A stretch of 64,000 nucleotides of DNA, from assembly GCF_001971725.1 (NCBI RefSeq), contig NZ_CP019388.1, positions 2,870,501 to 2,934,500 on the forward strand. The letters are read 5' to 3'. The first letter of the stretch is position 1, and each line of letters begins with the position of its first letter. The position numbers and the translations under genes are program-made. This DNA comes from Winogradskyella sp. J14-2 (GTDB lineage: Bacteria > Bacteroidota > Bacteroidia > Flavobacteriales > Flavobacteriaceae). The notes below the pieces were generated by a model, which was not told the DNA's origin, did no database searches, and saw nothing but the letters and a program-made list of their open reading frames with translations. Shown here piece by piece: positions 46,320-54,695 of the stretch.

Positions 46320-46835
46320 TTAATTCCAGTTTTCGTCAAAATCCAGATTTTCGTAATCATCTATATCCAAATCATCATCAAATTCATTAAAACCCTCATC
46401 TTCATCAGCCTCAAATGTTTTATCTGGCGCTTCATCAGGGATTTGTCCATGCACAAACATTAAATTAGGGTAGTCTGTACCTTTAGCTTCTTCCACAATT
46501 TCAGCAAGTTCTACATAGAATGTCCACATACTCAAGAAATCATAGACATAGATGAGCTTTGGTGACGCTTCGTGAACCACATCTTTAATAATGGTCGTAC
46601 TCATCATCTTAACCTCATTACCAGCTTCACTCATATCCATCATAGCGATTTCCTCACCTTGGTTCCACTCGTCATCACTTATGTAAAAAGAAGCCATTTC
46701 CATACCATCAAAACCAAAAGATTGGGTAATGATGTTATGTAAATCTTCCATGGTGTCGGTTTCACGGATTTCTAAATCGCGAAACACATCATCTTCTGTA
46801 TCGTTGTCTAATATGACTCTAAATCTGTAAATCAT
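46320..46835 (-). CDS. Plasmid pRiA4b ORF-3-like domain protein
   Basis: 171 residues. IYRFRVILDNDTEDDVFRDLEI, a helix with LHNIITQSFGFDGMEMASF and YVYDFLSMWTFYVEL match PF07929 (pRiA4b ORF-3/IS1096 TnpR-like). The last 35 residues are almost all acidic and aromatic (DDDLDIDDYENLDFDENW). Despite the plasmid name the family is chromosomal in many Bacteroidota and of unknown function; no transposase lies nearby. A -7 box TATCTTTG ends 4 nt before the ATG. Confidence 0.8.
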   Translation of the reverse strand: MIYRFRVILDNDTEDDVFRDLEIRETDTMEDLHNIITQSFGFDGMEMASFYISDDEWNQGEEIAMMDMSEAGNEVKMMSTTIIKDVVHEASPKLIYVYDFLSMWTFYVELAEIVEEAKGTDYPNLMFVHGQIPDEAPDKTFEADEDEGFNEFDDDLDIDDYENLDFDENWN

Positions 46836-46839
46836 GTCG

Positions 46840-46847
46840 CAAAGATA
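46840..46847 (-). promoter_or_regulatory. -7 box of the pRiA4b-like gene (leaderless type)
   Basis: The minus strand reads TATCTTTG, CGAC, then the ATG at 46835. Confidence 0.5.
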
Positions 46848-46917
46848 AGCTTTCTATATTCCAAATTCCAATATCAAAATTCTAAAAAAACAAGAATTTT
46901 GTTAGGTGTTAAGTAAA

Positions 46918-46962
46918 TGGTTTAAAGGTTTATTTGTTTATCTGTTGAATTGTTTATGTATT
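46918..46962. repeat. T-rich degenerate repeat, second copy
   Basis: GGTTTATTTGTTTATCTG and TTGAATTGTTTATGT resemble the stretches at 21648 and 62569. It directly precedes the heptamer array. Confidence 0.45.
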
Positions 46963-46972
46963 TAGTAAATAT

Positions 46973-47056
46973 CTAACTACTAACTACTAACTACTAACTA
47001 CTAACTACTAACTACTAACTACTAACTACTCACTACTAACTACTCACTGCTAATTA
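46973..47056. repeat. Heptamer tandem array at the ctaA stop codon
   Basis: Seven perfect CTAACTA units, then CTCACTA, CTAACTA, CTCACTG, CTAATTA, ending inside the ctaA stop codon (47054-47056). Unit decay towards the gene suggests the repeat grew outward from the stop. Confidence 0.9.
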
Positions 47057-48070
47057 CTTGCTAAAACGATGTAGCGTAAAAACCATACAACTCAACAAAA
47101 TAAATGCAACTACCTGATGTAAAACACCTAGCCAAACAGGTACAGCAAGCAATAGTGTAAGAACACCTAGTAAAAATTGAATTCCTACAACAATTAAAAG
47201 GCTATTAACACCTTTTGTTTGCCATTTTGATAGGTCGTTTCGTGTGGCTTTGTACCAAATAGTTAGAATGAAAATAACAACTACATAAGCTAATGTTCTG
47301 TGCATAAACTGCACGCCACTTTTTCCTTCAATAAAATTAAGATATGTTGGGTTTAGTTCTGTATAAACCGTTTCATGCATCAGTTTGCCTTCGTTCATAA
47401 AAGGCCAATGATTGTGTATCCAACCAGCATCTAAACCAGCAACAAAGGCTCCATAAATAATTTGAATGATTAAAACCACCAAACCTAGTCGAATAAAGTT
47501 TCTAAGTTTAGTATCAATAGCTTTTTTACTTGGAAAGATAAGATCTAGTGCCACCCAAAATGTATAAGCAAACGTTAAAAATGCAGTTGTTAAGTGTGCT
47601 GCTAATCTGTAATGGCTTACGTCTGGTCTATCTACAAGACCACTCTTTACCATATACCAACCAAGAAAGCCTTGAAATCCACCCATAATGAGCAACACGA
47701 TTGCTTTCTTAGTAGTAGATTTTGTGAGTTGTTTTCTAATTAAGAAATAAATAAACGGAATTATAAAGACCAGACCAATAAAACGACCGATAACACGATG
47801 AATCCATTCCCAAAAATAGATATCCTTAAATTCTTCTAAGGACATGCCATAATTAAGTTTTTGATATTCTGGGTATTGCTTATACAAATCAAATGCCTCA
47901 TTCCACTCTATCTCGTTCATTGGTGGTATGACTCCAGAAATCAGTTTGTAGTTTGAGATGGACAGCCCAGAATGCGTAAGTCTGGTGATACCACCTACAA
48001 TAACCATAATAAAAATTAAAAAACAACCGGTTAGTAGCCAATAAATAACGGCTTTGTTATCTTTTTTCAT
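47054..48070 (-). CDS. ctaA: Heme A synthase (CtaA/Cox15)
   Basis: 338 residues from the ATG at 48070. About eight membrane helices; heme-ligand histidines in EWIHRVIGR, HYRLAAHL, MHRTLAYV and LHQVVAF, plus GGITRLTHSGLSI near the N-terminus. Converts heme O to heme A for aa3-type oxidase. An upstream TTG at 48106 would add QKEKEKEKETK, encoded by a purine-rich hexamer repeat; that is better read as an untranslated leader. The stop codon lies in a heptamer array. Confidence 0.92.
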   Translation of the reverse strand: MKKDNKAVIYWLLTGCFLIFIMVIVGGITRLTHSGLSISNYKLISGVIPPMNEIEWNEAFDLYKQYPEYQKLNYGMSLEEFKDIYFWEWIHRVIGRFIGLVFIIPFIYFLIRKQLTKSTTKKAIVLLIMGGFQGFLGWYMVKSGLVDRPDVSHYRLAAHLTTAFLTFAYTFWVALDLIFPSKKAIDTKLRNFIRLGLVVLIIQIIYGAFVAGLDAGWIHNHWPFMNEGKLMHETVYTELNPTYLNFIEGKSGVQFMHRTLAYVVVIFILTIWYKATRNDLSKWQTKGVNSLLIVVGIQFLLGVLTLLLAVPVWLGVLHQVVAFILLSCMVFTLHRFSK

Positions 48071-48073
48071 TTT

Positions 48074-48103
48074 CGTTTCTTTTTCTTTTTCTTTTTCTTT
48101 TTG
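48074..48103 (-). repeat. Purine hexamer repeat just upstream of ctaA
   Basis: On the minus strand about four copies of AAAAAG precede the ctaA ATG by a few bases. This could act as a ribosome-loading purine tract or as a slippage-prone repeat. Confidence 0.6.
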
Positions 48104-48118
48104 CAATTTTTATAATCA

Positions 48119-49531
48119 TCAACTAGTTTTTAATCCTAGTTTTTTTCCTTGTTCTATCATTAGTTTATAGGCAGCTTCGTGTTCGTTAGGAATATCTCCT
48201 TCTAATATTGCTTCTTTAATAGCCTCTTTAATGATGCCTATTTCTCTAGAAGGCTTTAAATTAAATGCTTTCATAATTTCTTCGCCTGAAACAGGTGGTT
48301 GAAAATTTCTTACTCGATCACGTTCTTCGACTTCAACAATTTTGTCTCTTACACGTTTAAAATTGTTATGGTATTTTTTGAACTTTTCAGGATTTTTAGT
48401 TGTAATATCGGCTTCGCAAAGTGTCATTAAATCATCTACATGGTCACCAGCATCAAATACCAATCGCCTTACCGCAGAGTCTGTTACTTCACTGGCTAAA
48501 ACTATTGGGCGAGAACTCATTAATACCATTTTTTGCACAAATTTCATTTTGTCGTTTAATGGCATTTTGAGTCGTTTAAATAATTTATAAACCATCTTAG
48601 AACCTACAAACTCATGGGCATGAAAAGTCCAGCCAATTTTTTTATGGAACTTTTTTGTTGGTGCTTTCCCGATGTCATGTAAAAGTGCAGCCCAACGCAA
48701 CCACAAATTATCAGTAGTTTTTGCAATATTGTCTACTACCTCTAAGGTGTGGTAAAAGTTATCTTTATGCCTTTGGCCTTCTTTTTCATCTATACCTTTT
48801 AGTGCTGTTAGTTCTGGTAGGATATGGTCTAGGAGTCCTGTTTTTTCTAAAAGTTTAAAGCCTATTGAAGGCTTGTCGCTTTCTAGAATTTTATGCAATT
48901 CTGTTACAATGCGTTCTTTGGTTATAATTAGTATTCTATCCTTGTTGGTTGTTATTGCTTTTAAGGAGTTATCTTCGATTTTAAAATTAAGCTGCGTTGC
49001 AAAGCGTATAGCGCGCATCATACGAAGTGGGTCATCACTATAAGTAATATTAGGATCTAAAGGTGTACGGATAATACCTTTATCTAAGTCTTCAATGCCA
49101 TTAAAAGGGTCTAATACCTTCCCGAAGTTTGTTTCTTTGAGACTTAGAGCGAGTGCATTTATTGTAAAATCGCGTCGGTTTTGGTCGTCTTGCAAAGTGC
49201 CGTTTTCTACAATAGGATTTCGGCTGTCTTCGTTGTAACTTTCTTTTCGTGCACCAACAAACTCTATTTCAATATCTCGGTAACGTAGCATTGCAGTGCC
49301 ATACGTTTTAAATATTTGTACTTTAGGATTTGTTGCTAGGTTTTTTGAAACTTGTAGCGCCAAGTCTATGCCGCTGCCAATGGCCACTATATCGATATCT
49401 TTGGCATTACCGCGCTCTAATAGATAATCGCGCACATAACCTCCAATAACATAAGAATCTATATTTAATTCTTTTGCGGATTGCGAGATGGTTTTAAAAA
49501 TACGGTGTTTTAGAGCCTGTTTGTGATTCAT
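48119..49531 (-). CDS. cca: CCA tRNA nucleotidyltransferase with HD domain
   Basis: 470 residues. Head domain with VIGGYVRDYLLERG and KDIDIVAIG (catalytic acidic pair), RRDFTINALAL, DPLRMMRAIRF, then an HD phosphohydrolase domain (RWAALLHDIGKAPT). Adds or repairs the 3'-CCA of tRNAs. A -7 box TATCTTTG (minus strand, 49556-49563) gives a 24 nt leader. 48 bp upstream of ctaA and possibly cotranscribed with it. Confidence 0.93.
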   Translation of the reverse strand: MNHKQALKHRIFKTISQSAKELNIDSYVIGGYVRDYLLERGNAKDIDIVAIGSGIDLALQVSKNLATNPKVQIFKTYGTAMLRYRDIEIEFVGARKESYNEDSRNPIVENGTLQDDQNRRDFTINALALSLKETNFGKVLDPFNGIEDLDKGIIRTPLDPNITYSDDPLRMMRAIRFATQLNFKIEDNSLKAITTNKDRILIITKERIVTELHKILESDKPSIGFKLLEKTGLLDHILPELTALKGIDEKEGQRHKDNFYHTLEVVDNIAKTTDNLWLRWAALLHDIGKAPTKKFHKKIGWTFHAHEFVGSKMVYKLFKRLKMPLNDKMKFVQKMVLMSSRPIVLASEVTDSAVRRLVFDAGDHVDDLMTLCEADITTKNPEKFKKYHNNFKRVRDKIVEVEERDRVRNFQPPVSGEEIMKAFNLKPSREIGIIKEAIKEAILEGDIPNEHEAAYKLMIEQGKKLGLKTS

Positions 49532-49555
49532 TTTTATGCGTTAAAAATGGTTTTG

Positions 49556-49563
49556 CAAAGATA
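49556..49563 (-). promoter_or_regulatory. -7 box of cca
   Basis: The minus strand reads TATCTTTG followed by C, 24 nt before the ATG at 49531. Confidence 0.5.
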
Positions 49564-49642
49564 CGACTTATAAATATTTATCAGTATTAATGGCTCGATC
49601 TAAATAAAAGATAATATTATTTTTGCGCGACCATTGCGTAGT

Positions 49643-50491
49643 CTATTTAAACTTATATACTCCCAACGCTTTTTTAAGATTTTTGTAATGATAGTTAAGG
49701 TGAGACTTAAGTCTCATTTTTATATTGTTAGATTCCCAAATATTAGCTGCTACTAGGTTGTTTTTAATATGGTCTTCTTGGTTTTTGGTTATTTTAAACG
49801 TTTTTAAATAATCTTCAATATTGACGTTTCCGTATCCGCCAAATCCATTGACTTTGTTTTCTAAGTGCGAAACTGCTGTCCAAACGTTTACATTTCTAAC
49901 AAAAAGGACATTTTTTTCTCTTTTCCAGTGTGAGTGACTAGCACTCCAAACGGTTTTTGGATTATCGTTTTTTTCAATGAGGCTTATAAATGGAGAGTAT
50001 TGGTCTATTCGTTTACCAATTTTTACATCTGGTTTTATTTGTAAAGAGTAACCGTCAATAAAATCTATAGCCATAAAGTTTTGGCGATTAAACCGCTTTT
50101 GAACTTCATTGATATAGTGTTTACTAATACAATCATCATTATCTAGACGACTGGTAATAAGAAATTCGGTATTGTAGTTAGAAATATATTTCTTAATGGA
50201 AGGTAAAAATACATCCATTCCGTCTATGTAGATGGGAATGAAATTGTCCATTCTAGATTTAAAAGTATCAATAGTTTCTCTAAATTTTTGTGGTGTCGTT
50301 GTATCGAAAAAAACGAGCCATTGAAAATTTTGATTGGTTTGTGCTTTAACACTTTCAAAACAAAAATCATTAAACAGTTTAAATCTGTTATGGTGCCATT
50401 GATCCGTTAAGACAGGTGCATTTTTTTTGTCTGCCACCCATTTAGGATTTCTAAGATTAAATCGAGTAATTAAAAAATGGTTGTATTCCAT
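49643..50491 (-). CDS. Glycosyltransferase (putative rhamnosyltransferase family)
   Basis: 282 residues, no signal peptide. FLITRFNLRNPKW, NFQWLVFFDTTTP and TSRLDNDDCIS fit the GT-A-like putative rhamnosyltransferase family (PF11316-like), with DNDD as the likely metal-binding acidic motif. It should add a sugar to a cell-surface glycan. It begins 1 bp after the stop of the pyruvyl transferase-like gene, so they form an operon. Sugar donor unknown. Confidence 0.75.
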   Translation of the reverse strand: MEYNHFLITRFNLRNPKWVADKKNAPVLTDQWHHNRFKLFNDFCFESVKAQTNQNFQWLVFFDTTTPQKFRETIDTFKSRMDNFIPIYIDGMDVFLPSIKKYISNYNTEFLITSRLDNDDCISKHYINEVQKRFNRQNFMAIDFIDGYSLQIKPDVKIGKRIDQYSPFISLIEKNDNPKTVWSASHSHWKREKNVLFVRNVNVWTAVSHLENKVNGFGGYGNVNIEDYLKTFKITKNQEDHIKNNLVAANIWESNNIKMRLKSHLNYHYKNLKKALGVYKFK

Positions 50492-50492
50492 T

Positions 50493-51392
50493 TTACGATA
50501 CGTTTAGGTAATTAAATACTTTGTGGGCAAAGTTATGATTAATCTCTCGACATTCTTCTAGAATTCCCGAATAACTCTGTCCCTTTTTTATATCGTTTTC
50601 AAAGTTGTCGAACGATGAAAAAACGGGTTTGTATTTAAAATCATAAAATTTAGATGAGTTAGGTATTGCAATGACTTTTTTGTTTAAAAGCATAGACCAG
50701 TACATGGCATGGTAACTGTCTGTAATTATGGTTTCTGATTTTCCTATAAAACCTACCATTTCTTCTAGATTGGTTGTATTAGAGCTTGTTGGGTAGTTTT
50801 CTAGCCGTTTTAGAAGGTTATTTTTCTTTAAAGTATCTTTATGAAAAATAATACCAGTTTCTTGGGTACTTGTGTAATTTTTATCGAAAATATTGTGCAT
50901 GCAGCTTACACAAGGCACGTACTCGCCAGGCATACTATAATCTCTTGTGCCAACTAAGCCAAATTTAGAGGTCTTAATGTTATACGCTACATTTTTATTA
51001 AAGGTCGATGGATCTTTGCGGTTATGACCTAGTCCCCAAAGTACTATTTTCTTGTTTTTATCGGTTAGCTTTTCAAACATTTTCATCTGTTTAGAAAATC
51101 CAGAACGGTTTAGTAATCCACCACCACCAATAATTAAACTATTGTTAGAGATTTTTTTGATGAAATTAGCGGTCACATTTTTATCATCAACTTTATAATC
51201 AAAAATATCTAAGGATTTACCTTTTAAAACATCGAAATAAAGGTGAGGTGCACAATAAAAATCACCGACATTATTGCGGTCTATTCTATGCAGATTAATT
51301 ACAGAATTATTTTGTTGATCTGTATTTAGAATAGCGTTTATGGTTTTATTTTTTATCCGTTTTCTTTTTAATGAAGATAAAATGTTTTTCAT
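50493..51392 (-). CDS. Polysaccharide pyruvyl transferase family protein
   Basis: 299 residues. NNVGDFYCAPHLYF, IIGGGGLLN, LWGLGHN and ITDSYHAMYWSMLLNKKVIA are the conserved blocks of PF04230. Members add pyruvate ketals from PEP to polysaccharides or act as related transferases. First gene of a two-gene operon with the glycosyltransferase, divergent from the Kdo-kinase-like gene. The basic N-terminus (KRKRIKNK) suggests membrane contact. Confidence 0.8.
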   Translation of the reverse strand: MKNILSSLKRKRIKNKTINAILNTDQQNNSVINLHRIDRNNVGDFYCAPHLYFDVLKGKSLDIFDYKVDDKNVTANFIKKISNNSLIIGGGGLLNRSGFSKQMKMFEKLTDKNKKIVLWGLGHNRKDPSTFNKNVAYNIKTSKFGLVGTRDYSMPGEYVPCVSCMHNIFDKNYTSTQETGIIFHKDTLKKNNLLKRLENYPTSSNTTNLEEMVGFIGKSETIITDSYHAMYWSMLLNKKVIAIPNSSKFYDFKYKPVFSSFDNFENDIKKGQSYSGILEECREINHNFAHKVFNYLNVS

Positions 51393-51467
51393 TTTTTATG
51401 GTCTCAAAAATCGTTGAAGGTTTGTTTCAATATCGGCTAAATTAAAGTAAATGTTGTAAACTAATTG

Positions 51468-51475
51468 TAATTTTG
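51468..51475 (+). promoter_or_regulatory. -7 box of the Kdo-kinase-like gene (leaderless type)
   Basis: TAATTTTG, then TTGT, then the ATG at 51480. No convincing -33 at normal distance. Confidence 0.4.
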
Positions 51476-51479
51476 TTGT

Positions 51480-52238
51480 ATGAATAGAGTAATTGCAGAA
51501 AATTTTAAAGCCATTGCGGCACATTTAGATGATGGTATTATAAATTTTGATACTACAGGAACTCCCTTTGGAAATCAAGATAGAAATTCTTTAAAATTAT
51601 TTGAAATAGAAGGAAAAACAATAAACGTTAAGTCGTTTAAGGTTCCAAATTTTATAAATCAAATAGCTTATAGGTTTTTTAGAAAAAGTAAAGCGCAACG
51701 CTCATATGACTATGCAAAAAAATTAACAAATCTTAATATTGGCACACCACAACCCATTGCCTACTATGAGTTTAAGACTGCTTTACTATTCAAAAAAAGT
51801 TATTATGTAAGCGAGCAATTAGATTACGACCTAACTTACAGAGAGTTAACCACAGATTTAAACTATCCTAACCACGAAGAAATTTTAAGAGCTTTTACAA
51901 GATTTACATATAATTTGCATGAAAAAAACATCAATTTTTTAGACCATTCGCCAGGTAATACACTTATAAAAGTTAATGACAGTAATTACAATTTTTATCT
52001 TGTAGATCTTAATCGTATGCAATTTGGTTTTATGAATTTTGAGACCAGAATTAAGAACTTTGCAAAATTAACAACGCATAAGTCTATGGTAAAAGTTATG
52101 AGTGATGAGTATTCTAAATGTTGTAATCAGCCTTATGATAAAGTGTTTAGTCTTATGTGGAATGCTACTCAAACATTTCAAGAAAAATACTACAGAAAAA
52201 AAAGATTGAAAAAGAAACTAAAGTTCTGGAAGACATAA
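51480..52238 (+). CDS. Lipopolysaccharide (Kdo/WaaP-like) kinase family protein
   Basis: 252 residues. A small protein-kinase-like fold: INVKSFKVPN contains the likely ATP lysine, FLDHSPGNTLI the catalytic loop (Asp, Asn) and LVDLNRMQFG the metal-binding Asp. Resembles the PF06293 LPS kinases that phosphorylate Kdo or heptose in the inner core. The tail is strongly basic (RKKRLKKKLKFWK), consistent with membrane association. Convergent by 1 bp with the WaaE-like gene. Confidence 0.78.
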   Translation: MNRVIAENFKAIAAHLDDGIINFDTTGTPFGNQDRNSLKLFEIEGKTINVKSFKVPNFINQIAYRFFRKSKAQRSYDYAKKLTNLNIGTPQPIAYYEFKTALLFKKSYYVSEQLDYDLTYRELTTDLNYPNHEEILRAFTRFTYNLHEKNINFLDHSPGNTLIKVNDSNYNFYLVDLNRMQFGFMNFETRIKNFAKLTTHKSMVKVMSDEYSKCCNQPYDKVFSLMWNATQTFQEKYYRKKRLKKKLKFWKT

Positions 52239-52239
52239 A

Positions 52240-53001
52240 CTATGATAGTTTTTTATAAATCTCACGTAATTTAGAATACTTTAAAAACGTAATGTTTGCG
52301 GTCTGCACACAAATAACAAAGCCGTTAAAGCCATCTAAAAATCCAAGCCTTAATATATACGACTTAAAGAATGCCCAAGTCGGATTCCAAATAATTTTCC
52401 AAATAGGTGCTGTTTTTCCTTTATCGTAATAAGCTTTGGCTGCAATTGAAGAAAAGTGTTCCGTTTTTTTATTGAATTCAGAATAGGTTTGATACGTCCA
52501 GTGCAGAATGTCGCCTTTTAAGTATCCACTTTTAGTTGTATTATCGTAAAACTGAACATTGTCATGTGGATTAATACCTTTCCATTCTGCCTTGGTTTTA
52601 TCAAAAACACGCAACTTTTTGTTAGGATACCAATCACTGTGTTTTATCCATTGGCCACAAAAATTATTATAACGGTTGGCGTAATAACCATCAAAAATCC
52701 AGTTATTTTTTAAAGCATTTATAGACTTTTGAAGTTCTTTAGAAAGTGCTTCATCACCATCAAGAGAAACAACATGGTTATGCGTAGCTTGCTCTAATGC
52801 AAAGTTTTTCTGTTCTATATAACCCAAAAACTCCTGCTCAATGAACTTTACATTAAATTTTTGGCAAATGGCTTTGGTATTATCTGTAGAGTAGGAGTCT
52901 ACAACAACAATTTCATCAGCAATATTAACTAAAGACTGTAAGCAGCGCTCAATGTTTCGCTCTTCGTTAAAGGTAATAATAACACCAGATAGTTTTAGCA
53001 T
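52240..53001 (-). CDS. Family 2 glycosyltransferase (WaaE/LgtF-like)
   Basis: 253 residues. LSGVIITFNEERNIERCL, VVVDSYSTDNT and VVSLDGDEALS are GT2 motifs in the arrangement of LPS-core WaaE/LgtF beta-glucosyltransferases; WTYQTYSEFNKKTEHFS is also shared with that group. Probably adds a hexose to the LPS inner core at the cytosolic face. Divergent from the GT2 pair at 53043. Confidence 0.88.
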   Translation of the reverse strand: MLKLSGVIITFNEERNIERCLQSLVNIADEIVVVDSYSTDNTKAICQKFNVKFIEQEFLGYIEQKNFALEQATHNHVVSLDGDEALSKELQKSINALKNNWIFDGYYANRYNNFCGQWIKHSDWYPNKKLRVFDKTKAEWKGINPHDNVQFYDNTTKSGYLKGDILHWTYQTYSEFNKKTEHFSSIAAKAYYDKGKTAPIWKIIWNPTWAFFKSYILRLGFLDGFNGFVICVQTANITFLKYSKLREIYKKLS

Positions 53002-53029
53002 AGTTGTGATTTCACTGCCGTAAAAATAG

Positions 53030-53037
53030 TATTTTTG
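53030..53037 (+). promoter_or_regulatory. -7 box of the first GT2 gene (leaderless type)
   Basis: TATTTTTG, then TGCTT, then the ATG at 53043. It overlaps an alternative GTG start at 53037, which is therefore rejected. Confidence 0.5.
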
Positions 53038-53042
53038 TGCTT

Positions 53043-53864
53043 ATGCAATTAGCACCTAAAGCATCAGTTATAATAAGTACTTACAATCAGCCAAAATGGT
53101 TAGCGTTGGTGTTGCATAGTTATAACATTCAAACCGAATCTAATTTTGAATTGATTATAGCAGACGATGGCTCTGATGAGGAAACAAAAGTAGTGATTGA
53201 TACGTTCTCTAAACAAACAGATTTAAACGTTATTCATGTTTGGCAAGAAGATAAAGGCTTTAGAAAAACCAAAATTCTCAATAAAGCTATTGTGGTTTCA
53301 AATTCAGAATACCTCATATTTACAGATGGAGATTGTATAGCAAGAGCAGATTTTGTAGAAACACATTTAAAATTAAAACAATCTAATTGTGCACTTTCTG
53401 GAGGGTATTTTAAGTTAACGAAAACATTATCACTAAGTATTAATAAAGCGATCGTAGATAGCCAAAAATGTTTCGATAAACAGTGGCTTTTGATCAAAGG
53501 TCAACCCAAAACGTTTAAGCTTAATAAACTAACGACATCTAAAATTAAAGCTATTGTATTAAATGCATTAACACCTACAAAAGCCACTTTTGATGGCATG
53601 AATGTGTCTTGCTATAAAAAGGATATTATGGCAGTTAATGGGTTTGATGAACGCATGCAATATGGTGGTGAAGATAGGGAAGTTGGTGAGCGAATGATGA
53701 ATAATGGTGTTAGATTTAAACAAGTACGTTATAGTGCCATTTGCGTACATTTGCATCACGAAAGACCTTATAAAAACGAAGAAGCAGAGGCTCTAAATCT
53801 GAAAATTAGACTAGAAACAAAAAAAAATAAATTAATATATACCAAGTTTGGTATTAAGAGATAA
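53043..53864 (+). CDS. Family 2 glycosyltransferase, first of a tandem pair
   Basis: 273 residues from the ATG at 53043. SVIISTYNQPKWLALVL, IIADDGSDEET and FTDGDCIARADFVETH are GT2 nucleotide-sugar and metal motifs; GFDERMQYGGEDREVGERM matches the C-terminal galactosyltransferase-type signature. Its neighbour, 7 nt downstream, is a diverged paralogue. Probably LPS-core or glycan hexosyltransferase. Confidence 0.85.
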   Translation: MQLAPKASVIISTYNQPKWLALVLHSYNIQTESNFELIIADDGSDEETKVVIDTFSKQTDLNVIHVWQEDKGFRKTKILNKAIVVSNSEYLIFTDGDCIARADFVETHLKLKQSNCALSGGYFKLTKTLSLSINKAIVDSQKCFDKQWLLIKGQPKTFKLNKLTTSKIKAIVLNALTPTKATFDGMNVSCYKKDIMAVNGFDERMQYGGEDREVGERMMNNGVRFKQVRYSAICVHLHHERPYKNEEAEALNLKIRLETKKNKLIYTKFGIKR

Positions 53865-53871
53865 AAAATTC

Positions 53872-54693
53872 ATGGCGTTACCAAAAATCACAGTCATTAT
53901 TGCTACTTATAATAAAACCGATTGGTTAGAAAAAGTGTTGTATGGCTATAGCGTACAAACGTACAAAGACTTTGATATTATTATTGCTGATGACGGTTCT
54001 ACAGAAGAAACCAAAAATTTAATTGATAGATTTAAACAAGATTATCCTGTAGAAATTACGCACGCTTGGCATGAAGATGAAGGTTACAGACGCCAAAAAA
54101 TTTTAAATGAAGCTATAGTCATGGCAAGGCATAACTATATCTTATTTACAGATGGAGACTGTATACCGCGTGAAGATTTTGTAGAAACCCATGCTAAACA
54201 CGCCGAAAAGGGCTACTTTTTATCTGGCGGTTACTGCAAACTCCCAATGAATATCAGCCAAACTATTGCTGAAGACGATATAAAATCTAAGCGTTGTTTT
54301 GAGGTAAAATGGCTTAAAGAACAGGGAATATTAAGTGGAAAAAATAAGTTGAAACTTTCTGCTAAAAATGGCCTAGCTAATTTCTTGGATGTTGTAACTC
54401 CAACAGGCGCAACATTTAACAACTGTAATTCCTCGGCATGGAAATCTGATTTAATTGCAATAAATGGTTATGACGAACGTATGCAATATGGTGGTCCAGA
54501 TAGAGAATTGGGTGAGCGTTTAGTAAACAACGGTATTAAAACGAAACAAATACGTTACAAAGCCATTTGTTTGCATCTAGATCATGCACGTGGTTATAAA
54601 ACACAAGAATCTTTAGATAGAAATTTAGCGATTAGGGCTAAGGTGAAAAAAGAAAATTTAAAGTGGACCGAATTCGGTATTAAAAAAGATTAA
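53872..54693 (+). CDS. Family 2 glycosyltransferase, second of a tandem pair
   Basis: 273 residues from the ATG at 53872; an in-frame TTG eight codons upstream overlaps the previous gene and is less likely. TVIIATYNKTDWLEKVL, IIADDGSTEETK, FTDGDCIPREDFVETH and GYDERMQYGGPDRELGER align along the whole length with the preceding protein, so the two arose by tandem duplication. Both have intact motifs and may add successive sugars. Convergent with the GT9 gene (2 bp gap). Confidence 0.85.
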   Translation: MALPKITVIIATYNKTDWLEKVLYGYSVQTYKDFDIIIADDGSTEETKNLIDRFKQDYPVEITHAWHEDEGYRRQKILNEAIVMARHNYILFTDGDCIPREDFVETHAKHAEKGYFLSGGYCKLPMNISQTIAEDDIKSKRCFEVKWLKEQGILSGKNKLKLSAKNGLANFLDVVTPTGATFNNCNSSAWKSDLIAINGYDERMQYGGPDRELGERLVNNGIKTKQIRYKAICLHLDHARGYKTQESLDRNLAIRAKVKKENLKWTEFGIKKD

Positions 54694-54695
54694 GT

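Noticed and set aside
46320-46835. Mobile-element origin for the pRiA4b ORF-3-like gene
   Set aside because: The family name comes from a plasmid and IS1096, but there is no transposase, inverted end or target duplication here.
46973-47056. CRISPR array at the CTAACTA repeats
   Set aside because: Units are 7 bp with no spacers, so this is a simple tandem repeat; no cas genes nearby.
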